From assembly GCA_016748015.1 (NCBI GenBank), contig JAAOMT010000322.1, positions 82,660-146,659 of the forward strand: DNA of 64,000 bases. The letters run 5' to 3'. Shown in pieces: positions 12,934 through 26,256 of this stretch. The stretch's first letter is position 1, and the number at the start of each line of letters is the position of its first letter. Source of the stretch: Geosiphon pyriformis. Its lineage: Eukaryota; Glomeromycota; Glomeromycetes; Archaeosporales; Geosiphonaceae. A program made the position numbers and the translations under genes. The notes below the pieces were generated by a model. That model was not told the DNA's origin and did not search any database. It saw nothing but the letters and a program-made list of their open reading frames with translations.

Positions 12934-15339
12934 ATGGATAAATCACAAAAATATGATCGTCAGCTTCGGTAAACTCCTCTCACGCTTATCTTCATATTTT
13001 GCTTGCTTTATAAAAGTTAAGCTGTTGTTCAAGTTTTAAGTAAAAAGTGCAACTGAGTTGTGTGGGGAAATAATGTCAATGAAAGTAACCTGAGACCTTT
13101 CTGCAGACTTTGGCAAGCCAATGGTCAGGTTGCTCTGGAATCTTCCAAAGTCTGTTTGATAAATGGGACGGCGACGGGATGCGAAATTCTGAAAAATCTA
13201 GTTTTACCAGGTGGGTAACCGTTGTTGACCTTTTTTTATGTATATGCGTACTAATACCACCCTAATCAACATCGAATTGTAGGAATTGGTTCCTTTACCG
13301 TTTTAGACAACAAACTGGTTGATGGAACAGATGTTGGAAATAATTTTTTTCTGGACTTGGATAGTATCGGGTCCCCCAGAGCTGAGAGAGTGGCTGTTTT
13401 TTTGCAAGAATTGAATGAAGATGTCAAAGGATTTCATATGGCCGAGGTAAGTATAATATATTGAATGTGCAAATTCGACTTTTTCTGTAACTGGCTCTTT
13501 AGTTAATTATTTTGCATCCATGATTCATAGAACCCTATCAATGTCATAAATAACAGGCCAGAGTATTTTCTACAATTTTCTTTGGTGATTAGTACTGAGC
13601 TACATGAAAAACCTCTACTGAAACTATCAGAAATCTTATGGAAGGCTAAAATACCCTTGGTAGTGGTTCGCACTGTCGGCTTCACTGGATATGTTCGCCT
13701 TGTGTTGCCTGAGCATGAGAGTATGCTTCGCTCTATATGCAATTTTGAAATTTATCTTTTTGAGATTCGAACAAAACTCCATTTCTGTTTCAAATTTAAA
13801 GTCATTGAGACACATCCAGAAAATATTAATGACCTTCGGCTGGATGTTCCGTTCCCTGCATTGTCTAAGTATGCTCAAAGCATTGACCTGGATGCTCTTG
13901 ACAATATGGATCATGCCCATATTCCTTATGTTGTAATATTATTAAAATACTTGGAGCAATGGCGGAATTATGTAAATATTTTGCCATCAAAATTATTCAA
14001 AATCTTATCCTCATTCCTTTCCTAATCTAAAAAAATCATCAACGTCAGCATGGACACCTACCTATAACATCGGCTGAGAAGAATACTTTCAAGCAAACCA
14101 TAATAAATGGCAAACGTACTCCTGACCAAGAAAACTTTGATGAAGCTTTGGCTGGAGTCTGGAAAGCTTGCTCTGTCACAAAGGTCTCTTCTTCAGTCGA
14201 GGAAATCTTCAAAGACCCAGCCTGTGAGAACATTACAGCGGAGGTATGTTCTGTGTTAAATTTAAAAGGCTGCAATTTTTATTTGATCATTCTAATTATA
14301 GTCGTCGAGCTTCTGGATCAATACTCGTGCTGTTCGTGATTTTGTTGCAAATGAAGGACATGGTTTGCTCCCATTGGCCGGTGCATTACCCGATATGAAA
14401 GCTGACACGACTAGTTACGTTTCATTGCAAAATATGTATGAATAAAAGAATGTGCACTTGTTTGATCCTCGTTATAATTATCAATCTCATTAATCGCTTT
14501 TCTTCATCTTGATCCTTTTCTTTGTATTAGCTATCGTAAAAAGGCCCTAGAAGACGTTGCATCGGTTCGAGCTCGCGTAGATGATATATTGACTTTAATA
14601 GGAAGGCCACGAAATTTTATCTCAGATCAAGAAGTTGAAACTTTCTGCAAAAATGCCGCTTTTATTCAGGTGATCAGATATCGTTCCCTTCAAGAAGAAT
14701 ACATAAATAACCCAAAGCGAACTGAGATTGGTAATTTTTACATTTTGCATATGATTATCCAACAAAAAATTATTGATTATAAATTTATTCAATGATTTCT
14801 TAGGCCAATGGTTACGTGACCCCGATGATAATATTGTACATTATGTATTAATTAGAGCAATAGATCGGTTCTACGAAGCTCACCAACGTTATCCTGGTAA
14901 TTTTTGCTTCATTCTTTATATTCTTAGAATATTTTGGAGAAAACTCATTTGTTTTTGATTTTATGTTCTCCATAGATGCCGCTACTTTAGATGATGAAGG
15001 TGAATCTGAATTTCATCTATTCAAAAAAACGGTGACCGCCTTTCTGAACGAATTAGGAATAAACACGTCTTTACCACATCTTGATGATTTTATCCACGAA
15101 ATGTAAATTAGTCACTCTTTGAATGTTTCTTTATAATTTGACATAAAAAAAAATTCAAGTATTTTTATCTTTTTAATAGATGTCGCGCCGGTGGTTCTGA
15201 ACAACCAAATATTGCGGCATTGGTAGGTGGTATTGCATCCCAAGAGATCATCAAACTAATCACCAGTCAATATATACCGATAAATAATACCTGCATCTTT
15301 GCGGGGATCAAATCAACCTCTTCAACGTACATCCTCTAA
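12934..15339 (+). CDS. ULA1: NEDD8-activating enzyme E1 regulatory subunit (ULA1/APPBP1)
   Basis: ThiF-fold partner of the catalytic subunit UBA3; together they activate NEDD8/Rub1 for cullin modification. Eleven exons join to 523 residues (human NAE1 534): 12934-12968, 13107-13210, 13283-13446, 13531-13720, 13802-13971, 14049-14243, 14302-14435, 14531-14730, 14804-14896, 14976-15102, 15180-15339. The N-terminus [20 protein letters not shown] is diagnostic, followed by the degenerate adenylation fold [20 protein letters not shown]. Further blocks are [35 protein letters not shown] and the C-terminal [22 protein letters not shown]. As expected for the regulatory subunit there is no catalytic-cysteine domain. 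The intron-5 donor after WRNY and the intron-7 donor are the least secure junctions. Confidence 0.93.
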
Positions 15340-15700
15340 AAAGATCATAAAAATATAGAAGAGTGGATAGCATTGATGATGCAACTTGACCTTGAAATTC
15401 CAAATATATATGTCTTAGCAGTTGACTGGTAGTCTAATGTTGGACTATTATTTTTTAATTTTTCTTTGCGATTTCTCTATCATTCTGCTGCTGCAGTGCT
15501 TCAAGAAAACAAGCACGTAATACGAAAAATTAAGAAAAACGAACCATTCATCAATCACCTCGGGGGAGTATCAAGATCATTTGACAACCTCCGTGTTTTG
15601 AGAGGTTGGTTTGTTATAAAAAAAAGTAATCTAGTATGAACTGTTAAGATTTCTAATTCTTGTTGTTACTGGAGGATTTGTTGCAACATATAATTAATTA
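15340..15700. other. Edge of core gene block
   Basis: 3' flank of ULA1. Base composition is still mixed to about 15.7 kb, then shifts abruptly to very AT-rich sequence. No feature is supported. Confidence 0.5.
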
Positions 15701-16849
15701 TCTGATTTTACATTAAAATTATGTTATATTAAATATCTTAAACACATATTTTGCATTTATTTTATTAAATAAATAAATAATAGCATTTTATTATTTATTG
15801 AAAATTTATTATTGTATTTTATGGTATTATTATTTAAAAAAAGATCTTTAATTTTAATAATATTTTTAAATAAACAAAACAACAAATTTGTAGTTTTTCA
15901 AAATTAAAAACAGTATTTGTTTTATTAGTATTTTTATAAAATTAATTATAAATCTTACCAAACAAACTATATTTTACAGCCAAAATTTTTTAAAATAATA
16001 ATTTTAATTTAAACTTTTTATTATTAAAAGCAATTAAATAAAATATTAAAAATATAACAACAGTTTTACATAAGAAACAAAGTTATTAAAATAATTTATA
16101 ACTATTTTAAATACAATAAACAACTTAAAAAAATAAATATATTAAAAAAACAGTTTTACAATTAAAATTCAGATAATTAAACAAAAGTAGTATTAACAAA
16201 GTTAAAGTTTTAAAATAAACAAATTAAAAAATTTTAACTAAATAATAAAAATTTACAAAAATATTTTTAATATTATTGTTTAAAATTATATATATAATAT
16301 AACTTTTTTTATTTTTACAATTGGTAAAATTTAGTAAAAATAATTATATAAAACAATACAATTATTTGTTAATTGTTTTTATTTTAATAAATACATAGTT
16401 ATTATTTAAATTAAAAAAAGTATTATTATTTACAATTAAGTTAAAATTAAATATTATAATTAATATTAACAATACAAAATTAATAAAACACAAAAAAAAA
16501 CAAGTTTTAAAATAATAATTGTGTTATCAAAATTAAAAAAAATTTATTATAAAAACAATGAAAAAAAAAAGTAATAATAACATTAAAATTAGTTTTAATA
16601 TATTATTTATAAAAATAAAAATTTAAAAAATTTCTTTCTTTTTTATGTCTAAAATTTTCCAAAAAACATTTTTTTTTATAAAAAAAGTTTTTTGTTTTCT
16701 TGTTATTTTTATTTAATATTTCTCTAATTAATAACTTCTTTGTTGTGGACTTAAAAACTGCTTTAAATAATAGCATATTTAAAAAAAAGATGTTTAAAAA
16801 TGTTTTTTATGATCCTGTTAGTGGTTTTTTCTTTTAGAAAAAGAAGATT
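15701..16849. other. Extremely AT-rich sequence, no gene
   Basis: Nearly all A and T, with only rare G/C and stops in every frame. It probably belongs to a decayed repeat, but no peptide similarity could be seen. Confidence 0.5.
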
Positions 16850-18320
16850 ATTCTAAGTAATATTAAACATTCTGATAATAATAAAATTAACATTAATTAT
16901 TTTCTTGCTGTTGGTCTTATTGTAATTTTCAGCAATTTCATTTTCAATGTTTTGAAATTCTACAATAGTAACAACTTTACAATTGGTTATTAGATAATAA
17001 TAGGTAATTGCTTCGGTTTTATTATTATGATGGCTAGTATTTTTGTGATTGCTGCTGTTGCTGTTGGTTTGTAAAATAGTTTTCAACTTTTTTAGTCAAT
17101 TAATCAATTATTTTTTCAGCTGCTAAGCTGGTTTTTTCAATTGCAAGATTTACAAGTTTTGTATAATTGGCTTTTTATAGTTATTTTATAATTTTTAGCA
17201 TGTTAAATAACTATAGTTAAGTTTACTAAAGCATGTGGTTGAACTTTCTTAATAGGTTTGTCTTTCAATCCTGCAATAAACTAATCCAAAATTTGGGTAT
17301 TGAAGTAGTAGTTATTGGTTTTCAATTGTTAAATTTGTTAAAAAAGTTTGCTGAACTTTTTAAGATAGATTATAATAGTTTTAGATAATTTTTGTTTAAT
17401 ATTGTGAAAGTAATTTCGAAAAATAATAGAGATGTTGTTAATAAATTGTTTCAAAAAAGTATTTTTAAATGTTTGCCAGTTTTTGAAAAGTTTGGCCAAG
17501 TTTTCAAACTATTTTTTTGTTGTTTTTTGAAAAAAGTATGAAATTGCTTTTAACATTCTTACTGTATTGCATCCATTCACATCTCTTGTTTTCTAGACTT
17601 TGTCAAGTCATTTTTGTGAACTGGTATTAGCATCTTTTTTAATAAATTTAGTAATTTTTGTTATGTAAGTGGTTGCTATGTCTTTTGTATTTTTATTTTC
17701 AGTAGTTTTTTCTTCTGTAGATTCAAAAACGTCTTTGTTGTTATTAGAATGATTGCTTTGGTTTTCTGCTAAAAAATCAAGAAGATTAGTACTAGTAAAA
17801 TTTTGTTCAGACTGTTGTATTAAGTTTTTTGATAATGTAAAATTTTTTAGTCTTAAGAAATAGTTAAGTGGTAAATTTGGTATCTAAGCTTGAGCAAGTA
17901 AAGCTGGAAAAGATGTAAATAAAAATAGTGATTTAGAACTAATTCTTTGTTCTAATGTCTGCAAATATTGAAAAGTTGTTTTTAGTATATTAAGTGTTGT
18001 ATGAATTGGTTACATATTTTTTTATTTGTTTTTTTCGCTTGTTTTGGATTTAGACTTAAGTTCAAAAATAAATTGTGAATTGGCAAGATACTTTTTTTCA
18101 CAAAATGTGATAATATTATAATCAAGTTCTTCAAAATAAGTAGCAAAACTATTAGCACTAAGGTTTTCTGAGTTTTTATTTGAATAGTAGATGAGATTTT
18201 CAAGATTTTACTTGAATTCTGTAATATTGTAGTCTCTAAAAAAATATTTGTTGTTTTGGTTTTTGATATATTAAAAAAGTGTTTTCTTAAAGAATGTAAT
18301 TTTATCTTGGATTTCAAATT
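16850..18320 (-). mobile_element. Decayed Ty3/Gypsy gag-like relic
   Basis: On the minus strand, broken frames read like an LTR-retrotransposon gag. Around 17290-17200 there is FIAGLKDKPIKKVQPHALVNL, and around 17160-17040 there is LVNLAIEKTSLAAEKIID, a stop, then LTKKVENYFTNQQQQQQSQ. These resemble the G-L-K-x-x-(L/I)-x-x-x-V and downstream helical blocks of Gypsy gag. The in-frame stops fit CAA/CAG to TAA/TAG changes. A 111-codon Lys/Ser/Ile-rich frame at 17982-18317 lies upstream in the same direction and may be the 5' part. No LTRs, protease or reverse transcriptase could be identified. The assignment rests on motif resemblance recalled from the family. Confidence 0.4.
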
Positions 18321-18739
18321 GTTGTTTGCAGTAAATGTAAATTAACTGATAGTACTTTAGAGTTGTTATGTCTGATGCAATTATCACTTTGAAGTTGTTA
18401 TTATTGTGTTATTTTTATAAAGAAAACACCAAATATTACTTGAGATTTTTGGTCTTTTTTTTTATATAGTGTTAATGCTTATCTGCTGTAAATTCACGTT
18501 TTTGGAAGTAATTGAACCTCTGATAACTGAATTTATTTTCAAATTATCTTTTATAATTTGAACTGTTGGATTTATAAGTTAAATATCTAATTTTGTGCCA
18601 GTTGTTTTGTATAATTATATTGTAGTAAATATCAAATCTTTTTCAGGAATTGCTTGTCTAAAAGCTTACCAAAATATGTAGTTACTTTGCTGTAAAAGTC
18701 AACTCTTCTACTAGAATCTTATTTGTAGACTATCTTAAT

Positions 18740-18772
<33 letters not shown>

Positions 18773-21539
18773 TGTAAAAGAAATAGAATTTTGTTAAAAA
18801 AATCATTTTTTGGTCTAGGTTTAGAGTAATTAGTGGTTTTTATTGAAATTGGTAGCTAATTAATTTCAAAATATTAGTTGGGTTTTGGAAAATTTTAAGT
18901 GATTTTATTTCAAGAATTGGTTTTTAAAATATATTTTTATTTTGAATTTGTATTTGTAAGATAATTCTAAAAAAGGTAAGATATCTATGATAAGATATAT
19001 TTTTTCAAAAAAAAAGCTCTTTTTTTATACAATTTGTTATAGTATTAGTCTATAAACTTGAACTTTTCTTTTTGCTATAATTTCGTTAAATTAAAAATAC
19101 ATTTCAATAAATTACAAGTTATTTTATTAAACTATTAACTATTTTGGTAAACTATTTAATATTTCAGCAAATTTTAGCAAATTTTTGAATGTTACATAGT
19201 TTAAGATATTGTGTAATTTGATTATTCTAATTTTTATTGTACAAATCGAGTTATTAATTAAATAGTAATATTTAATTAAATAATAAGTGATAATTGAAAT
19301 AATATTAATATATACTAATTAATAATAGAAATTATAAAAATAATTTGATACTAATTTTACAATTAAAATTTTACTGGTAACAGTATATATATTTTTGCAT
19401 GAATTTGGGTTAGTTAATGGCCAATAATAAGATTAACATACTATACAGCATATTAGTATCATCTAAGGCTCAGAGTTATTATAGTGTTTATATTATCAAA
19501 AATTGTGTTTTCTTAATATTGACTTAAATTGGTTTTCATTAAAAACCATGTTTTCTTAATTTTAGCTTAAGTGGTTTTTATTATTGTCTTGAGCTGAATT
19601 TTTAGCCAAAAAAATCAAGAAAAAAGTTTAAGAAAGAGTTATACTTACCTTTTTTATATAAATTTACTATTAATTTTATTAATTATAACCTAATTTTTTT
19701 TCAACAGCTTTTTGCTATTATCTTTAATAATACTACAAATAATGGTACTTTTGTAAGAAAGTTAGTAAAAAAATTAGAAGAGAAAAACATTCAATAGAAT
19801 TCCAAAAACTTTCAATTTTAATATTTTAATTATATTTTAAACTTAGCAATACAAACAGTTTTAAATGAAATAAAGAATAATATTTCCAAAATATTTGTTA
19901 AAAACTCAAATTAAATATATTTATCTGAAATTTTCTTAATGTAAACTTTGTATAAATTAAAGATTAGAAAACTTAACTCTACAATCTGTATCTTGTCTCA
20001 ATGTTTTAAGCTTCTTGAATATATCTGTAATGTATGTCAAATTAAATATCATAAACACATTCTGAATTGTCTTACCTAGTAGAATTCTACTTACAATTTA
20101 GTTAGAAATAAGTTATCTTTTAAATTAGCAAGTTATTTATTTTTGATTCTATATATTTTAAATACAAAAATTTTAATTATAAATTTATAAATATTAAACA
20201 CTTTTACTAACACTCATATTGACTTTTATTAATATATTATTTTATCCAATTAGTGGACTGTCTTTAATAAAATTGCTAAATTTTTTGAATTATTTAAAGA
20301 TATTATGATTAAAATATTAACCAGTTCAAATAATACTGTCTTTTTGATTATTTTTCTTTTTAATATCATTTTTAATCATATTGAAAACATAGTTAATAAT
20401 AATAAATTTAATAAAGCATTATAATCTCTATTGTATTTATTTAGTTATTTATTTAACACATTTAATATTAAATCTATTACTTATTATAGTGGCTAGGACA
20501 GTAAAAAAAAGTTAATTAAATATTACTCTAAAACAAATACAACTATAATGCTTTGTTTGCATTGAATTCAATGAAAATTTTCAGATGATAATATTAATAA
20601 AATAAAAAAATTGTAAATTATTAATTTATTTAAATGGTTTTATTTTTCAATTTTTACACAATAAATAAACCTTTAGAATACATACTCTTTTTAAAACAGA
20701 ATATACACTAGACATTATACCAACATTAAATAACAGTTTTTTGTTGAATAACAATGTTAATAATATTATAGTATTAGTTACATAATTTATATTAAAGGCA
20801 AACTTTAATAATGATAAAAAAAAAACTTAATAAAATTGATTATTATATCTCTAAAAAAGTGGCCAATAGAAAAATGTATATAATAATATAATAGAAAGTA
20901 TATTACAAAAAATATTTATTTAAATTAATATTTTATTAATAATTCAATATTTAAGAACATTAAACACAATTTTTTCATCTTATATGTATGACTTATAATT
21001 ATTTGGCAATTCAAAAATTATCTGTTGCTTTTAAACATGCTTTTTTTGTGGATAAAAATATAATTACAGATATAAAATTTCACTTAATGCTTAAAACTAT
21101 AAAAACAGCACAGTGTTTTTAATCATAGATACAGAGATTACTGAAAAGAAAATTAAATAATAATATAATATAATATAATGTTTTTAATAGTTAAATCTGT
21201 ATATGTTTATGAACTTTAAACCAAACTTAAATCAGACTTGTTGTATGTGTTTGGTTTTGGTTCAAGTTCAGTAATTTTAAGTTTGATTCAAGTTTGAATT
21301 CAAAATTTTGTTAAATTTTCTGTTTGAGTTTGGTTTTAATTCTAAGTCACTTTTTTTTGATACTTTGCATATTGGTAAAGTTTTTTTTGTCATTCTGAAT
21401 AATATATCTATTAATGTTTATCTGGTTTTATTGAAATATTTTTAGAATTTTTGACCAATTAAATGCTTAGTATTGTATGTAAACTAAGCAATATAGATTT
21501 GATGTCTTTGGCATCTACCTTTTAATTTTCTATCTCAGC
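18321..21539. other. AT-rich repeat-derived desert
   Basis: No gene is supported. Seen here are a short TAAAA-type pentanucleotide run near 18740-18772 and an imperfect pair of GTTTTCTTAAT-containing sequences at 19507-19575. Near 21225-21350 there is a degenerate tandem array of GTTTGGTTCAA-like units. Stops occur densely in all frames. Confidence 0.45.
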
Positions 21540-24500
21540 TGTTTCAATGTGTTTAAACATAGAATTAGATTTAAACATGATCTTAAATAATCCTCTAGTG
21601 TTGTCTTTTCTTTTATTTTTAGTTATAAAAAACAAGTTTTTTAATTTAGGTTTAAATAGTTCGAAGATTTTAACTACTAAGATTGGTGGCTTAAAATCAA
21701 AAATAGTTGCTCTTGAAATTTTTATTGGTTCAGTTTTAAAGAAGTTGAATTAATTGTGTGTTGATTCAAGTTTCTTGGCACATTTTTCATCTTAATAAGT
21801 AATTTTGTCAACTATATGTAATATTAAGAACATAAACAATATAATTAAACAAAAAGATATAATCAGATGGCACAATAAATTTGGCAATTAGGTTTCTATT
21901 ATTATTAAAACTAAGCTAAAAAAACAGGCTAGATCTTAGATAAAAAATAGATTTCAAGATGTAAAAGTTTTTGTTTCTGGTTTAGATACTGACTACATGA
22001 GTGCTAGAATAACAATAATAATAAACAATGCAAGTTTTTATGTTGTATTAAGTGACAATTTCAATAAAAATGGTGTAAAACACAATACAAGCTTCAAAAA
22101 ATGTTTTGATTTGGGTTTGTGCAATTTTTTGATAAATAATTCAGTTGCTAAGATTATGATATAAAGTAATTTGAAAGACATAAAAAAAACTATTGATTAT
22201 ATTTTAGTCAGTAAACATTTTTTGATGACAATTATTGAACATAAAGTTAATAGTGTTTCTGATTTCTTTAATACTGATTATTTGGCTATTGTAATTTCAA
22301 TTGGCTTGAATGGTTTTCTAGATAAATGCTTAAATGCAATCTATAAACAAGTTAATAAGTATTAATAGAAATTTGGTATTAAAAATACTAATAATTTAAA
22401 ATAAACTCAATTTAAAAAATACTTATTAGAACAAATGTTTAGTATACTTGGCAAGTTTTATATTGTAAAAAAGCAAAGTAATTTGGATGCTATGTAAAAG
22501 CTTCTAAAATTGGAAATAGTTGAATTGGCAAACAAAATTTTCTATAAAGTTTGGTTTAAAAATTCTAGTAATTTTAAAAACAAACAATTTTTAAGATTTT
22601 ACAGATTGAAAATTTTAGTTTCAAAAATTGTCAAAGTTTTTTTTTTAAGAAACATTATTAAGTTTGATTGTCTTTAAAAAATTTAGTCAAGATTAAATGT
22701 TGACAATTCTCTTAAGCTGTCATTTTTGATCAAAAATTGAATAAAAATTGAAAAAATACTCTTTTTTTATTAAAAATCAAGAAAAAATATTATATGTTCA
22801 AGTATTAAGAATTTAAAACTATGAAGACAGCTGTAATTAAAGACACAATTAGTAAAAAAATAGAAGACTTCTATATAAACAAGAGTTATATGATCAGAAG
22901 TGTTTTAGAGAAATCTTTTTGAAAAGTGGTTTTGAATTATTTGGTGATTGGTGAAGATTTGATTTGAAATCTGAAATGATGAAAAACAAGATGAATAAAA
23001 TAATGGAGAGCTAAATTAGAAAAAAATTGGTGCTTAAAATAGTACCAAATTTTTGGTTTTGGCAATATATGCTTTTGGATTATGTTAAAAATAGAATATT
23101 TTTTGAAATTATGAAACAAATCAGTTTAGATAAGTTGATTATAATTGTAGAAGATTTTACTTGATAACAAAACTGTTGGCTTATCTGGTATTTTAAATAA
23201 ATTGTAAAAGCATTATGGTTTTAATGTTATGGTTTGTTTCTTAGTTTTATTAAATTGTTATTTAGATGTTGATACAGTTTTTACTTTATAGAAAAGAGCT
23301 TGGATTTTTATAATTTCAAAGTTCTATAATTGGAATAGTATACTAATTAATACTATGCTAATTAAGACTGCCAAAAAAATTTTGTTAAAAATACTTTCAG
23401 ACTGGATCTTTTTTGTAAAAATAATTTTTTAGTGTTAAAGAGTATATTAACTTGGTCTTTAGTATTTACAATTGGCTTGGTTGTAGAAAATGCTTTAAAA
23501 AAAAATAAAAAGCTGTAATTGGTTTTGCAAAACATACATAAAGCATATGATTTAGTTGGCTGATATTATTTGAGAAACAGATTAAGATATATTAAAATAT
23601 ATAAACAATTTAATTATTTTTTTGGTAGTATATACTAAAACAAAATTAACAGAATTATAACTGACTTTAGTCTGTTAAATAATTATTGTATACATAATAG
23701 ACTAGATTAAAGTGAAGTTTTTTCATCTTTTTTTTAAAGAATTTTTTATAACTTCTTTTTATGTAAAATTAAGAGACATAAACATTTATGTAATTATTAT
23801 ATTAATACAAAATTTGTAGTCAAAACAGACAGACTAAAAAACACAAAAGAAAAAACTTTTTTTCTTACAGCTAGTATTTTTGTTGATAATACAATTTAGG
23901 TAAAAAATAGCCAAATTTCAATTCAATATATTTTAAACATTATTAGTGAATTTTTTGATATCAACAATATTTTAATTAATAATAACAAAACAGTGGTCAT
24001 TTCTATTAACCAAATGATTAAATATGTTTTTTTAATTATTAATGAGAATTTTATATTAATTGCAAAAAAAGTAAGTTATATTATTATTTAGAAATTTTTT
24101 TTTTATTAATAGTTTATTTAAACTTAGTTTGGCCAAAGCTTATTCAGATATTAGATTTTTTATAAACATAGTTTTAAAAAAAATGATCTTAAATAAACAA
24201 TTTTGTTATTTGGTTTCTGCTGTTTTATAACTAATTATATATTATTATATGTAGTTTAATTTTATTTTAGTTAATGTTTGCTGCAAATCAGATTTTTTAA
24301 TTAAAAAAAATTTAAGATTAAAAGCTGAATTGCTTAAAAATTTTTTTAATAAAGCATTATATCATCTACTGCTGTACAATCTAAAGTCTTTTGAACAATT
24401 GCAAGTTAAAAATAAAGTGACTTTAACAGTTTTGTTTGCTAATTTTGAGAGAATTCTTAGCAAACTCTTTGATTATTGGTTTTTAGATTTGCAAATTTTG

Positions 24501-25230
24501 GGCTGGACTTCAACTAATTTTCTGTAATATTTTATTAAATTAAAGATCAGTTTTATAAACAATTTTTTTACTAAAGTAATACAAATATTTTTAAATAATA
24601 AAATCTCATTAATAAATAACTTACTACAAGTTTTTTACAGTTTAGGCAAGTTTTTAATATCTGATATCTTGAAAAAAAAACCTACTATAGAATAATAGTT
24701 TTTTTAAAGCATTATAGTATTGCTTTTGGTAATAGATTTTTAGATAAACATGGTGTTTTAATAACTTGAAAGATTTTTTGCCATTGAAAAAGACTGGATT
24801 TAAGAAGTTCTATTCTGTTTTGGTTTGCTATAGCATTTGGTTTTTTGGATAGTTTAAAATTTAATATTGAGAATAAGGTAAATGTTTCAAATTTAGTTTT
24901 TTATAATGTCTTGAATTTAGATAATTTTGGATTAATCAAAAATTTTTTACATGAAGTTTGGGCCAATACTTTTAATGTTTACACTAATAGCCCATTCAAG
25001 AAATTGAGTGTATCAAAGATGACAGGTAAAACAGCTGTCTACTTTTTAAATATAAATATAAGTATTGGTATTAGAATTTTCAGTATAGTGTTTTTTATGA
25101 TGACTGAACTATATGTTGTTATTTTGGCTTTAGAATATATGCTTTTTTATCGTACTGTAATTTTGCATTTGGACAATTAGGCAGCTATTAATGCGTATTT
25201 AGTTAGAATTACTTAGGTTAATTTTGTATG
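21540..25230 (+). mobile_element. Decayed LINE (non-LTR) retrotransposon: EN, RT, RNase H
   Basis: Plus-strand peptide pieces in order match a LINE open reading frame of the kind common in Rhizophagus-type genomes. An AP-endonuclease part runs from about 21892 (VSIIIKTKL, then FVSGLDTDYM) to the family block TIDYILVSKHFLMTIIEHKV with its following DYLAIVIS at 22190-22300. The reverse transcriptase spans about 22440-24240: HKAYDLVG near 23547, SEVFSSFF then RIFYNFF at 23710-23760, and the catalytic motif FVDD changed to FVDN at 23879-23890 (GAT to AAT). LAKAYSDIRFF follows at about 24130. A DLQILGW block lies near 24487. The RNase H part is at 24950-25200 (ELYVVILALEYM, then HLDN, a stop, AAINA). 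Stops replace Gln/Trp codons, and many changes are C-to-T or G-to-A. Ends are not defined and no poly-A tail is sure. Confidence 0.75.
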
Positions 25231-26256
25231 CTAGATAACAATTGGACTGTATTCATTAAAAAAATAAAAAATAAAAAATTTAATTAAAAAAAACTTTTAG
25301 TTAAAAACTGTTTTATTTTAAAATTATTTAGAAAAATACTTTTATATTAATTTATTTAGTTAAAAAAACTTTTTAAAAATATTTCAATATTGTATTTTAT
25401 AATATTTTAAATGTAATTTTTTTTAAATAATATTTATTTTGGATATTTTATTTTTAAAATTGGTTGTTAATTTAATTATTAACTAATTATTAATTAAACT
25501 ATTAATCTAATTATTAAATTATTTTTATTATTTTTATATTTAATTTTCTTTTAATCTATAATAATTGAAAATAAATAAAATATGTCATTAAATTCTAAAA
25601 GTGCTAATTGAAATATAAAATTATAGCTGTGTTATTTTTTTGTTAATAGTTATAAACTATTTTTCTATCTTCAAATTTTTTTAAAAAGATTAATAACTGC
25701 AATTTCATAAGACTAATTCCAAGAGGAAGGGTGGAGAAAGGAAGTAGTAATAAAATTTATAAAAACATCTTTGCAGGATAGTAATAAATTTTTTAAAAAT
25801 GTACATTTAAATATAATTTATATAGAAATAGTAATATTCTACTCATTGTTCGATAAATTAGAGGTTGCTTGGGTAATATCTTAAATAATCTATATTTGCA
25901 ACCTTGAATTAAGTTAAACGAGTAAACGATAAAATATCAAACTCAGAAATAATATTCTATAGGTTTGAAATAGATCTAATAAACTTATAATTTATGATTT
26001 AAAATATAATAAAGGTATCTAGGATTCATCCGTTAAATAATTAAAAGAATAAGTATGAAAAATGAATATGACTGATCAGATTTATTAAGTATCATCTAAA
26101 GATAATAGATAGTAAAAATAATGTAGTGCTAAACAAGAGTATAAATTTTATTAATGGTTAATAATGGATGTAATTTCTTACCTTTAGGGAGAAAGACAAA
26201 TTATTTTAAAATAGTAAAGTAAATTAAGATAAAATTAATTTTTTATATACTGCATA
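25231..26256. other. AT-rich flank between LINE and kinase relic
   Basis: No coding region is supported. The sequence is nearly pure A/T to about 25650 and then more mixed, marking the right edge of the transposon island. Confidence 0.45.

Noticed and set aside
13582-14025. Overlapping frames on both strands inside ULA1
   Set aside because: They read through introns 4 and 5 or lie in the wrong frame; the spliced ULA1 frame explains the conservation.
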